From: an uncultured Clostridia bacterium
Lineage (GTDB): Bacteria > Bacillota > Clostridia > Lutisporales > Lutisporaceae
Length of the DNA stretch: 64,000 nucleotides
Reading direction: 5' to 3'
Assembly: GCA_937930535.1 (NCBI GenBank)
Contig: CALGKJ010000123.1
Coordinates: forward strand, 1 to 64,000
Part shown: positions 1 to 7,288 of the stretch, piece after piece
Position numbering within the stretch: the stretch's first letter is position 1
Layout: each line of letters starts with the position of its first letter
Notes under the pieces: generated by a model
Database searches by the model: none
Told to the model about the DNA's origin: nothing
What the model saw: only the letters and a program-made list of their open reading frames with translations
Position numbers and translations under genes: made by a program

Positions 1-299
1 CACTCTTTTAATAGCAATCACAAAGAAAAATAATTTCATATTATTTTGATAAGTTCAGTATTTCTTTCTATTTTAACCTGCTTATTAATATTGCCCTCTC
101 TACCAAATTATTTCAATATCTATTTTAACCTCAGTAATTAAATTTGTACCCAACACACATATAGCAGCTAATTACTACTTGGTTTATTCATATACATTAT
201 TCTAATAAATAGCTGACTAAATAGTTTCAAGAGTAAATAAAGGAATATTCATTATCTATGTTGTATTATACAGATATAAATTTATGGAGGTAGGACTTG
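1..299. other. AT-rich non-coding stretch
   Basis: No open frame with a convincing ribosome binding site is visible here. The stretch is strongly AT-rich and ends with the GGAGG ribosome binding site (286-290) of the following plus-strand gene. No clear -35/-10 pair could be assigned. Confidence 0.5.
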
Positions 300-860
300 A
301 TGAAGTTTATTAGTAAAGAGGATAAGGACAAAATTAGTCAATTGAATCAAATATTTAGTACAAGCTATAGGAGTACCCCTTATGATTTTAAAAAGACTGA
401 AGATATTATTGAGGCTACAGTCATGGCTACAGCAGAGTTTATTGACTTTAATCATTATTTTAATACTTTATCAAATTTAAGTGAGCTATTTGATGAAAGT
501 ATTGAGGTTTTTAATCCAGCAGCTTGGATGAATCTAGGAAGAGAAGGGACTACCAATGTGAATGAGCTTGATAAAGCTGAAAAATATCTTGATAAAGCCG
601 AAGATGCATTCTTTGATTTATCAAACAAGTCCATCAAAAAATGCAAAGAAATGTGGCGCATAGTATTCTTTAAATCCCCAAAAGAGGTAATGGAGTATTT
701 TTTTGGTGAAGAACTAATAATAAATGAAAGTATATTTGAAGATATATTTAATGATGATAAATATGAGATTATTGAAAATATTGATTATGATGGTAACATC
801 CAGAATTCTGCAATGCAGTTTACAAAATACTTAAAGGAATACATTCAAAATAGAGATTAA
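300..860 (+). CDS. Hypothetical protein, 186 residues
   Basis: I do not recognise this protein. The ATG at 300 lies 9 bases after a GGAGG motif, so it is preferred over the TTG three bases earlier. The product is acidic, predicted mostly helical, soluble, with no signal peptide, membrane segment or cysteine cluster. A central helical stretch (about residues 90-110) is rich in Lys, Asp, Glu and Ala. It stands alone on the plus strand, convergent with the toxin-antitoxin pair and separated from it by a stem-loop at 1028-1075. Its place at the edge of the phage-derived region suggests accessory cargo, but no function can be assigned. Confidence 0.6.
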   Translation: MKFISKEDKDKISQLNQIFSTSYRSTPYDFKKTEDIIEATVMATAEFIDFNHYFNTLSNLSELFDESIEVFNPAAWMNLGREGTTNVNELDKAEKYLDKAEDAFFDLSNKSIKKCKEMWRIVFFKSPKEVMEYFFGEELIINESIFEDIFNDDKYEIIENIDYDGNIQNSAMQFTKYLKEYIQNRD

Positions 861-1027
861 TAGTCTTAAATTTTTAAGCGGTTAACGGTTAATAAAATAG
901 CTTTTTTAGTACTTACTCTAGTAGTAACAGATGGCACTATGTAAAACATTCTTTTATTTAGTTGATAATTTGAACAGAATAATGATTTAAATGCACCAAC
1001 GAATATTTACCATTATGTTCTTAGAAA

Positions 1028-1075
1028 TAATTATAAGAGAAGTCTCTTAGTATGAAGACTCTTCTCTTATAATTA
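1028..1075 (-). terminator. Stem-loop terminator between convergent genes
   Basis: Fifteen-base perfect arms (1028-1042 and 1061-1075) enclose an 18-base loop. It lies 5 bases beyond the toxin stop codon and also faces the end of the plus-strand gene at 860, so it may serve both directions. Confidence 0.6.
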
Positions 1076-1079
1076 CTTT

Positions 1080-1400
1080 TTATAAAATATTTTTATAGTT
1101 ACTTGCTCCATATAGAATACGCATAATAATAACTTGATGTTCTTGTTCATTTATTAGATAGAACACAATGTAGTTATCTATTATTAATTTTCTATAGCTT
1201 CGTTTTTTAAGTACTTCATCTGCTACAAAGCTACAGGAGTATGGAAATGTCTTAAGTCTTAGAATTTTATTTTCAAATTTGTCCATCAAATTGTCAGCTG
1301 CTTCGTAAGCAAAAAGGTTATTTGCAATATACTCATATATTTCGTCTAGATCATCTTCAGCCTTAGTAGTAAATTTTAAGCTATACTCCTTACCTTCCAT
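1080..1400 (-). CDS. Type II toxin, RelE/ParE family
   Basis: This 106-residue basic protein has the layout of RelE/ParE-superfamily toxins. It has an N-terminal strand (residues 6-10, SLKFT), then helices with the DLDEIYEYIANNL pattern, then a C-terminal sheet with RKLIIDNYIVFYLI and VIIMRILYGASNY, where the Arg near residue 93 is typical. ParE members poison gyrase whereas RelE members cleave mRNA on the ribosome; the sequence alone does not settle which applies. It overlaps the 3' end of the upstream antitoxin gene by 11 bases, so the two are translationally coupled, as is usual for such modules. Confidence 0.85.
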   Translation of the reverse strand: MEGKEYSLKFTTKAEDDLDEIYEYIANNLFAYEAADNLMDKFENKILRLKTFPYSCSFVADEVLKKRSYRKLIIDNYIVFYLINEQEHQVIIMRILYGASNYKNIL

Positions 1401-1653
1401 GCTTTGATCTCAGCTTTCTAAAAACCTCTTCTCCATCCTTAAGTGGTGTTCCATCTTCAAGCTCTTTTTCTGCTTCAAATAATTTCTTATAAACTTCTAC
1501 AAGTGCCATTTTACGTTCATAAGTTTCAATACTCATTACTACTAAATCACCATAACCATTCTTAGTTATAAAGAGTGGTTCATTGCTTTTATGACATATT
1601 TCAGAAATCTCGTTTGTATTTCTTAGATCTGTTATTGGTCTTATTTGGGGCAT
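1390..1653 (-). CDS. Antitoxin, Phd/YefM family
   Basis: The N-terminus (PQIRPITDLRN, then a motif ending in PLFITKNGYGDLVVMS) is the standard Phd/YefM DNA-binding fold, followed by a helical tail that would bind the toxin. The start at 1653 is chosen because a GAGGTG ribosome binding site lies 6 bases upstream; a frame start 9 bases earlier lacks one. Antitoxins of this family bind their own promoter together with the toxin. The pair may help retain the neighbouring phage-derived module, but that is inference from position. Confidence 0.87.
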   Translation of the reverse strand: MPQIRPITDLRNTNEISEICHKSNEPLFITKNGYGDLVVMSIETYERKMALVEVYKKLFEAEKELEDGTPLKDGEEVFRKLRSKHGR

Positions 1654-1789
1654 TGTAATCACCTCACATCCAATTATGCCTTAATTATGTCATAATTACG
1701 CACAAACTACAAGAGATTTTATATTATCAATAGTGTTCCTTAACCTTAAAGTTTCTATTGCTATTAGCCTGTCTAAATTTATTGGTCTG

Positions 1790-1854
1790 TTAATATTTTT
1801 CAGAGCCTACTGTTGTGCGGTAGACTCTGCCAAGTAGACTCTGAAAAATATTAA
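1790..1854. repeat. Long imperfect inverted repeat with internal direct repeat
   Basis: The arms 1790-1811 and 1833-1854 pair over 22 bases with one mismatch. The loop carries a second copy of GTAGACTCTG, also present in the right arm. Neither strand has a U-run after the stem, so it is not a typical terminator. It lies between the end of the amidoligase cassette and the toxin-antitoxin module. Confidence 0.6.
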
Positions 1855-1877
1855 TCTATGTAAATTTTGTTATTGCA

Positions 1878-2084
1878 CTAGCCTCTTATGCCTTTAAAAT
1901 TGTAGTTTCTCTTTTTTATTTCCTCATGTTCAGCCTTTACTGCCTTTTCGTAATCCTTGTCCTGTTTTTCTTTTTCACTACAACTTAAACATATACATTC
2001 CGTAGTGAACCTCGACATTATTCGACCTTTTTCCAAGGAGCCTCCACACCTGTCACAGAGCTTCTGTGTAAAAAATTTATCCAT
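1878..2084 (-). CDS. Small zinc-ribbon phage-type protein
   Basis: A 68-residue protein with two cysteine pairs (CDRC near residue 10 and CLSC near residue 33) that would form one zinc ribbon. A charged helical tail rich in Glu and Lys follows. It starts 2 bases after the stop of the gamma-glutamylcyclotransferase-like gene, so it is co-transcribed and probably coupled. Function unknown. Being last in the amidoligase cassette, it may be a substrate or carrier of that pathway; this is speculation. Confidence 0.65.
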   Translation of the reverse strand: MDKFFTQKLCDRCGGSLEKGRIMSRFTTECICLSCSEKEKQDKDYEKAVKAEHEEIKKRNYNFKGIRG

Positions 2085-2086
2085 GC

Positions 2087-2563
2087 CTACACCCTTTCTT
2101 CTAATTCAGATAAGCATTCTGAATATGCTGTTTGTAATTGCTTTAGGTCAATATTGTTTTCTTCGTAGCCTTTTGCTATGGTTGAATAATATGATTCCAT
2201 TGGGGTAGCTGCCATGTTGGTATACTGACTTGCCATAATGTACACCATTGCTTTTTTGGGTTTGCCATCAATAATGACTTCAACTGTCTCTTTAATATAT
2301 AGTTCTGGGAAAGCTTCGTAAAGATCTAATTCTCGCTCGCAAGCTTTAGTTATTTCCCACAATACAACTTCTACTAATTTGCCCTTACTTGGTTCTATAT
2401 TAGCAACCCCTTTATGTCGTCCCCTGAAAGTCAGCCTATAGTTTTCCAATATGCCCTTTCCTATAAGCTTAGCTTTTGGACACCTTTGCTTCATTCTGTC
2501 AACATTTGTGTTCGAACCATAACTTAAATATATCTTGGTTTTTCCTATGTTTATATTTTTCAT
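2087..2563 (-). CDS. Gamma-glutamylcyclotransferase / AIG2-like protein
   Basis: The protein (158 residues) opens with a strand followed by LSYGSN, the YGSN substrate loop of the GGCT/AIG2 fold. It has the conserved acidic residue in the YEAFPELY segment expected for the catalytic Glu. Family members cyclise and release gamma-glutamyl groups or resolve gamma-glutamyl-amine isopeptides. The start at 2563 is preferred because AAGGGAG lies 9 bases upstream; the longer frame would run into the upstream amidoligase gene. Comparative work on amidoligases has described GGCT-like proteins as genomic partners of phage and prophage amidoligases, where they may reverse or trim the ligation product. Confidence 0.82.
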   Translation of the reverse strand: MKNINIGKTKIYLSYGSNTNVDRMKQRCPKAKLIGKGILENYRLTFRGRHKGVANIEPSKGKLVEVVLWEITKACERELDLYEAFPELYIKETVEVIIDGKPKKAMVYIMASQYTNMAATPMESYYSTIAKGYEENNIDLKQLQTAYSECLSELEERV

Positions 2564-2694
2564 TGCATCGTTCTCCCTTATATAAGTTTTGTTTGCACCA
2601 AAGGGCACTGTAGCCCTTTGGTAGCTTTGTTTAATCTGAATAAACTCAATACGATTGGGGTAAACTCTTAGTATTAAACCACTTGTTTTTAAGT

Positions 2695-3603
2695 TCAAGC
2701 GGCTCTTGGTGTTCTCCAAGCACTGTCTCCCTCTAGGTGTTCCATAAGGTGCTGTCTGCAATTTTTATACTCGTCACCGATAAGCCCTAATCTTAGAAGC
2801 CAGCAACGGAACGTGTACTTTTCGTTGTCTGTTTGGGTTCTTTTTGCACTTGCACTTTTTTGCGTTAATGCTTGATGGCTTATCGCAAGGCACAGAACCA
2901 ACCAAGAGCGTATCCGACCACTATGCAAGCACCCATTGCAAATTCTAACTTCTAGTGTACCTTTCGTAAAGGTACTATGAAGATTAAGTCCGCTGTATCT
3001 ACTAGAGTGATACCTTTTGCTTCTGCTTTCCCAGCCATATTGCTCGTACCAAATATCTGCAAGCTGTTCCATGGTTTTTGGTTTTTTCTTATTTAAGAGT
3101 TGGAGGAAATTCTCATTAATTTTCTTGCAGTACTTCATTCTTGCTGGGTCTACCTGCAAGCTTTTGTATATTAAGTCTTCCTTTGATGCAACTATATTTA
3201 CTAGGTTTTTTATGGTGCTTGCTGTATGGTTCTTAGCGTCGATATGGATATGGCAACCACAGCCGAGGCTACTGCTACTTACGGCTCCTGCTTTCCTAAG
3301 CCTTCTTATTATTTCCTGCAGGGTTTCTATATCGTTGTCATAGTTCAATATTGGTGTAACCAGTTCTACGCTGTAGCTGTCATCCGCTGGTACAAGATTG
3401 CCTCCCTGCTTCTTCATTGTTGTAATGCTTCCATCTCTCATAACCTTCCATATTCTGTTATCCTGTGCGGTTATTTTATAGGTGTCATAACTATCGTAGG
3501 TTCTTTCAATTGTGCCTCCTAAAAAGCTTGCTACAACCTCTGCCGCCTTGGTTCTTGTAATTCCAGTTGCCTCAATTTCTACTCCACAGGCTTGTCCTTT
3601 CAT
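2695..3603 (-). CDS. Putative amidoligase (glutamine-synthetase-like fold)
   Basis: A 302-residue protein with the motif series of the Amidoligase_2 family. It has GVEIE at residues 7-11 (metal/ATP), ELVTP at 80-84, HIHID at 118-122, GLNLHS at 205-210 and TLEVR at 216-220. These enzymes are COOH-NH2 ligases predicted to join amino groups to carboxylates using ATP, making peptide-like metabolites or modifying proteins. The substrate is unknown. All key motifs are intact, so it is probably active. The C-terminal 40 residues (about 263-298) resemble those of the neighbour at 3768-4601, which looks like a degenerate paralogue. It is followed by the GGCT-like gene. Confidence 0.83.
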   Translation of the reverse strand: MKGQACGVEIEATGITRTKAAEVVASFLGGTIERTYDSYDTYKITAQDNRIWKVMRDGSITTMKKQGGNLVPADDSYSVELVTPILNYDNDIETLQEIIRRLRKAGAVSSSSLGCGCHIHIDAKNHTASTIKNLVNIVASKEDLIYKSLQVDPARMKYCKKINENFLQLLNKKKPKTMEQLADIWYEQYGWESRSKRYHSSRYSGLNLHSTFTKGTLEVRICNGCLHSGRIRSWLVLCLAISHQALTQKSASAKRTQTDNEKYTFRCWLLRLGLIGDEYKNCRQHLMEHLEGDSAWRTPRAA

Positions 3604-3767
3604 TGTTTGTTTCCCCTTTCAGATTGTGTTTATTACCTTTCGGTAGTGTACATATTAGCTCTGAAAGAAGTACATATCCAGTTATATATGACCAATAGTA
3701 TCTACAAATAACACAGCTAATACAGTAAGTAATACAGCTATTGTTTGTGTACTGTTTACAATTTCTA

Positions 3768-4601
3768 CTAGTTTTCTGTGCTTTGTGTTGGCAATCTCCT
3801 AAACGCTCCATTACCCTCAAGTCCTTTTAATAAGGTCTTTCTGATATCCCTATATTCTGCACCATTAAATCCTAGTCTTATCAGCCATACTCTCATTGTG
3901 AATTTGAAGTTGTCTGTATCTGTAGGCTTAGGGGATGCATATTTTAAGGCTTTTGCACTTTTACTTAGTAAAGTTATAAATTGAACGTATGCTTCTAATT
4001 TCTCTTGGTTCAGTTGGTCATTGTAGAATTTGAAGTCTATGGTTTTGTCACTAAAGTTGAATCCTATGCCTTGGCAGTGTTCTTGTTTTTGGGTTACTAC
4101 TTTCTTGAAGTCCTCCATGCTTTGTATTTGTGTGCTATTGATGGCTGTAATGAAGGCTGAATCTATAATGTCATAATCAGCCTCAAATACCTTTTTAACT
4201 AATATCTGTTTGCTGTAAACCATATTTATTAGGTTTCTCAAGCTTATGTAGGTGTGTCCATCCATTGGTATGCTAACTTCAAAGTTTAGTGGTTCTTCTT
4301 GCTCAGCGTCTTTATCTTCTGTACTTGGTTCTTCTAAGCTTGCAGGTGTTTCCTTATCCTCCACTGTAGAAGTATTTTGGCTAATTATCTCATCCGCAAC
4401 TAATTCCTTCTCATCATTGCCATTCATCAGCTTATCAAATTCAACTAACTCACCTTCTGATGTTGTAATAATTCCAACCCTGTCAATTATGTAATGCTTG
4501 CCATTTATATCTATCTGATATGCGAAACTCGGTGCGCCCATGTATCTTGCCTTTACACTAAAATGTGCTTCTAGTGTTTTTATCATTTCTTTTCTATTCA
4601 T
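3768..4601 (-). CDS. Degenerate amidoligase paralogue, catalytic motifs lost
   Basis: This 277-residue protein aligns by eye along its length with the adjacent amidoligase. Its N-terminal sheet (about 14-47) parallels residues 26-61 there, and 106-141 parallels the HIHID region. GIGFNFSDKTIDF (178-190) parallels the GLNLHS..TLEVR region. The tail (233-268) is clearly homologous: RVWLIRLG against RCWLLRLG and LEGNGAFR against LEGDSAWR. The catalytic HIH is replaced by SIP, and GVEIE and ELVTP have no counterpart. An acidic linker (about 60-105) interrupts it. It may be a regulatory or substrate-presenting partner rather than an enzyme. The 164-base gap to the next gene holds nothing I recognise. 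Confidence 0.65.
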   Translation of the reverse strand: MNRKEMIKTLEAHFSVKARYMGAPSFAYQIDINGKHYIIDRVGIITTSEGELVEFDKLMNGNDEKELVADEIISQNTSTVEDKETPASLEEPSTEDKDAEQEEPLNFEVSIPMDGHTYISLRNLINMVYSKQILVKKVFEADYDIIDSAFITAINSTQIQSMEDFKKVVTQKQEHCQGIGFNFSDKTIDFKFYNDQLNQEKLEAYVQFITLLSKSAKALKYASPKPTDTDNFKFTMRVWLIRLGFNGAEYRDIRKTLLKGLEGNGAFRRLPTQSTEN

Positions 4602-4825
4602 TGATAATACCCCCTCTGCTTTCGTTATTACATATATGCCCTACGGAACAAGTATTATCAAGTGTTTCTTAAACTTTATGCACATTTATTATGGCTGATA
4701 AAATAAAAAAGCATATAGCTGTATAATTGCTATTGCTTCTCTCATATATTTGTTCGTTATTTTATTACTACTATTCTCTAGTAGTTTCACGGCTACTAAA
4801 ATTTGAGCTGTCCAATACTTTACTT

Positions 4826-5314
4826 TTATATTTTATCCGATTCAATATTGATTTTATCAATTTTTCTACATCTGTACTCTCTTGAACATTCAATACTGCA
4901 AAATTTCCTGTTTTTATTGACGTAAGCCTTGAACTCTTTATTGCAGTGCTTGCAGGTCAATGTATACCATGTAATTTTATTTTTCTTATCACTATTCTCA
5001 TTCCACCATGTTCTTCTACATCTTTCACAGCAGAATATTGATTTTCTGCCCTTCCTTCTTTCGGTGTTTATTTCACTATCACACTGCTTGCATCTTGTAG
5101 GATAATTTTGTTCAATTATTTTAGGTTGTGGAATAACAGAATTTCCATACCCTAAATAACCACCCAAACCTTTACGATAACAATATTCTCTTACATAATC
5201 CCTTTTAAGATTTAACATTCTTGCAATACTCTTATATCCATAGCCTTTTTGTCTAAGTTTTAAAACTTTATTGCTTTTTTGCTGTTTTTGCATGTTTTTT
5301 GATGTTTTTTGCAT
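4826..5314 (-). CDS. HTH plus double zinc-finger protein of mobile elements
   Basis: A 162-residue protein. Residues about 15-50 form a helix-turn-helix of the resolvase/sigma type (LRQKGYGYKSIARMLNLKRDYV). Two cysteine clusters follow: CKQC with CCERC near 75-97, and CKHC with CSIEC near 122-140, giving two MYM/FCS-like zinc fingers. Such proteins occur in clostridial mobile elements and are often mislabelled sigma-70-like. It is likely a DNA-binding regulator. The ATG at 5314 has AGAGG 8 bases upstream. It lies downstream of the HNH gene where a terminase gene would be expected. Confidence 0.6.
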   Translation of the reverse strand: MQKTSKNMQKQQKSNKVLKLRQKGYGYKSIARMLNLKRDYVREYCYRKGLGGYLGYGNSVIPQPKIIEQNYPTRCKQCDSEINTERRKGRKSIFCCERCRRTWWNENSDKKNKITWYTLTCKHCNKEFKAYVNKNRKFCSIECSREYRCRKIDKINIESDKI

Positions 5315-5590
5315 GTTTTTGACCTCTTTTTTGCTTATTTTTCACCTAATTTTTTACAGTCCGACATGCCTCAAACCCAGTGTTTGCAACGGTTCACACT
5401 TTTTCTCGAATTTTACACCCCGGGGCCTCTGAATTATGCGATTGTTTACGTAAAGGTAGGCCCCGATGTAGGCGTTGCAAGGCTTAGAGGACTTTACCCC
5501 CCCTTACCCTTCGGACACTTATACACAAATTATTAACAGCTTGTCAACAAGTTATTCACAACAATTATTAGTAGAGTTAATATATTTTTT
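5315..5590. other. GC-rich G-run segment, possible cos/packaging-site remnant
   Basis: This non-coding stretch differs sharply from its AT-rich surroundings. It contains a run of seven C on the plus strand (G on minus) near 5499-5505 and a CCCCGGGGCC palindrome near 5418-5427. It lies directly after the HNH nuclease gene. In cos-type phages of Firmicutes the cos site commonly lies between the HNH gene and the small terminase gene, so a packaging-site relic is plausible. No coding frame continues across it. Confidence 0.35.
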
Positions 5591-5953
5591 CTAGTACTTG
5601 TATTCAACGTATCTATCCTCTGTCATAGTCTTTTTATCATGGCAACTCTTACAAAGGGACTGCCAGTTGTTTTCATCCCAAAACAGTGTCTTGTCACCTC
5701 GATGTGGTTTTATATGATCAACCACTGTAGCAGGTGTTATTGTTCCATTGTCTTTACACCTGACACACAAGGGGTTAGCTTTTAGGAATCTGCTTCTAGC
5801 TGTTCTCCATCTTCCTGTGTTGTATAAGTAACCATGGGGTCTGTTTGTTTTGTAATCCTTGGCTGTTTGCTTTTTATGTTTATCGCAGTAGCGTTCATGA
5901 GTTAGCTCTGGACAGTTTGGGTAACTGCATGGTTTTGGTGGTTTTCTTGGCAT
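5591..5953 (-). CDS. Phage HNH endonuclease
   Basis: A 120-residue protein with an N-terminal CxxxxC..CxxH-like cluster (residues 8-25). It then has the HNH core: CVRC near 63, VVDHIKPHRGD near 78-88, NWQSLCKSCHDKKT near 96-109. The paired CxxC motifs bind structural zinc and DH..H form the active site. In tailed phages of this type the enzyme works with terminase at cos packaging. Here no terminase gene is seen in the following 5 kb. It abuts the preceding 70-residue gene with a one-base TAATG overlap. Confidence 0.9.
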   Translation of the reverse strand: MPRKPPKPCSYPNCPELTHERYCDKHKKQTAKDYKTNRPHGYLYNTGRWRTARSRFLKANPLCVRCKDNGTITPATVVDHIKPHRGDKTLFWDENNWQSLCKSCHDKKTMTEDRYVEYKY

Positions 5954-6165
5954 TAGTGTTTCACCTCTAGCTTCCCTTTGTAGTACGTTCTGGTAATATA
6001 TTCTATTAGCATTTTATTTAAAGTGAGTATTTTATCTATTGCTTTCTGCTGGTCTTGTTTGTATTGCTCTGTAGTTTTATAAAAATTACAACCATCACAT
6101 TTTTTAGTATTTAATGCTTTGCACCTGCCTTTCATATATGCAAAGCATGTCTTATTCTGATTCAT
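5953..6165 (-). CDS. Small cysteine-containing phage protein
   Basis: A 70-residue protein with CFAYMKGRCKAL and KKCDGCNFYKT in its first 30 residues, so a single small zinc or knuckle domain is likely, followed by a helical tail. It is transcribed after the stem-loop at 6190-6231 and its stop overlaps the HNH start. The family is seen in phage late-region starts. I cannot assign a function. Confidence 0.7.
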   Translation of the reverse strand: MNQNKTCFAYMKGRCKALNTKKCDGCNFYKTTEQYKQDQQKAIDKILTLNKMLIEYITRTYYKGKLEVKH

Positions 6166-6189
6166 CCGTTGTCCTCCTCATTTTATCTA

Positions 6190-6231
6190 AAATAAAAAGC
6201 ACCTACCGTTTTTTTAACAGCAGATGCCTTA
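6190..6231 (-). terminator. Stem-loop terminator before the HNH pair
   Basis: On the minus strand an AGGCATCTGCTG arm pairs with CGGTAGGTGCTT, including several G-U pairs, around an A-rich loop. It is followed by TTTTATTTTAG. It separates the replication genes from the late genes and lies just after the RinA-like activator gene, where antitermination or late activation would act. Confidence 0.6.
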
Positions 6232-6289
6232 AAGTATATTTTTCTATGATACTATTCTAACACATGTGTTAGTAACAAAGGTAACAACT

Positions 6290-6685
6290 TTAAATTTTGC
6301 TTAAAAATCTATTTGCCATCATCTGAATACCCTTTTCTGTATTCCCACCGCCTATACTTACAGCTACCTGATTCCAACTCAATCCATTTATATATCTTAG
6401 CGATAAAATCATCCTCATTTGACTGTCCTCAATACCTTCCACAAATCTATATAATCTTTTAAGCTCATAAAAGCACTTTTTTAGACTTACTTCTAGCATC
6501 TCCTTAAGCTCCGCAAGCTCAACAGCATATTTGCCGGTTTTATCTGTTATTCCTGAAGCATGAGGCAGTCCTGTTATTCTTCCTGTAGTGGAAGCAGCAA
6601 TGCATTCCAGTTCTTCAATCCTCTTTTTTAGTAGCTCTATTTCCCGATTTAGATAATACAACTGTGATAATTCTTGCTTAGTCAT
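6290..6685 (-). CDS. RinA/DUF1492-like phage late transcription regulator
   Basis: A 131-residue protein with an N-terminal coiled coil (LNREIELLKKRIEELE). Its C-terminal region resembles a sigma-70 region 4 helix-turn-helix (MRMILSLRYINGLSWNQVAVSIGG). DUF1492/RinA/ArpU-type proteins activate late phage genes. The start at 6685 is chosen because GGAGGTG sits about 10 bases upstream and it overlaps the VRR-NUC stop by 8 bases. A terminator follows at once, consistent with a control point before packaging genes. Confidence 0.78.
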   Translation of the reverse strand: MTKQELSQLYYLNREIELLKKRIEELECIAASTTGRITGLPHASGITDKTGKYAVELAELKEMLEVSLKKCFYELKRLYRFVEGIEDSQMRMILSLRYINGLSWNQVAVSIGGGNTEKGIQMMANRFLSKI

Positions 6686-6974
6686 AAGGTGACACCTCCA
6701 AGCTCTCAAGTATTGACTTTACTTCTTCTAAGCTTGTAACTTTGAAGGCTTTACCCTTTGCTTCTTTGATTCTTTGTATCGTTATTTCTTGTAACTTTGT
6801 AAGCATGCCTTTTTCAGTCTTAACCTCAAAGGCAAGGAACCTGCCATTAATACATGCAATAATATCAGGGATTCCTGATGTACTGTACATACCGCCATGC
6901 TGTTTCCAAGCAAAGCATTGGGGTACAGTCTTTAAATATTTTATTATTCTGTTTACTATATCTTTTTCTGCCAT
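6678..6974 (-). CDS. VRR-NUC domain nuclease
   Basis: A 98-residue single-domain protein. GIPDIIACINGRFLAFEVKTEKG carries the PD..(D/E)xK-type active site (D near 36, ExK near 49-51), and KLQEITIQRIKEAKG is the typical following helix. Stand-alone VRR-NUC proteins are probably Holliday-junction or flap nucleases used in phage replication and recombination. It lies between the primase/helicase and the late regulator, as in many Firmicutes prophages. Confidence 0.88.
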   Translation of the reverse strand: MAEKDIVNRIIKYLKTVPQCFAWKQHGGMYSTSGIPDIIACINGRFLAFEVKTEKGMLTKLQEITIQRIKEAKGKAFKVTSLEEVKSILESLEVSPYD

Positions 6975-6986
6975 AATTACCTCACT

Positions 6987-7127
6987 TTTGACGGAATTAC
7001 GGAATTGACGAGTACATATATTATCTTTATTTTTATTACTCTTTTTTTGTACTTCTACTACTTATATATATTTTGGGGTTCTATATAAAGAAATAGAGAA
7101 AGCTGTCAATTCCGTCAAGTCGTCAAA
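6987..7127. repeat. Copy 1 of a 140-bp direct repeat with inverted-repeat ends
   Basis: The unit starts with a 23-base left arm (6987-7009, containing TTGACGGAATT and GGAATTGAC) and ends with its near-complement (7105-7127). The spacer is about 95 bases and very AT-rich. A second copy follows at 7151-7288. The location beside the primase/helicase gene and the AT-rich centre fit a replication origin or a binding array. Confidence 0.75.
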
Positions 7128-7150
7128 TTCTTAGAAATATTTGCTTATTT

Positions 7151-7288
7151 TTTGACGGAATTACGGAATTGACAAGTACATATATTATCTTTTTTTTATT
7201 ACTCTTTTTTTGCATTTCTACTATATATACATATTTGGCTTCTATGTAAAGAAATAGAGAAAGCCGTCAATTCCGTCAAGTCGTCAAA
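7151..7288. repeat. Copy 2 of the 140-bp repeat
   Basis: Arms at 7151-7173 and 7266-7288 repeat those of copy 1. The spacer is similar with small indels. The right arm overlaps the last bases of the primase/helicase gene, so this copy ends in coding sequence. Confidence 0.75.

Noticed and set aside
3572-3820. 82-codon minus-strand frame between the two amidoligase-type genes
   Set aside because: Overlaps both neighbours, is Cys/Tyr-rich random-looking sequence and has no RBS.
5309-5536. 75-codon frame across the GC-rich segment
   Set aside because: No RBS, no conserved feature, and it spans the C7 run; judged non-coding.
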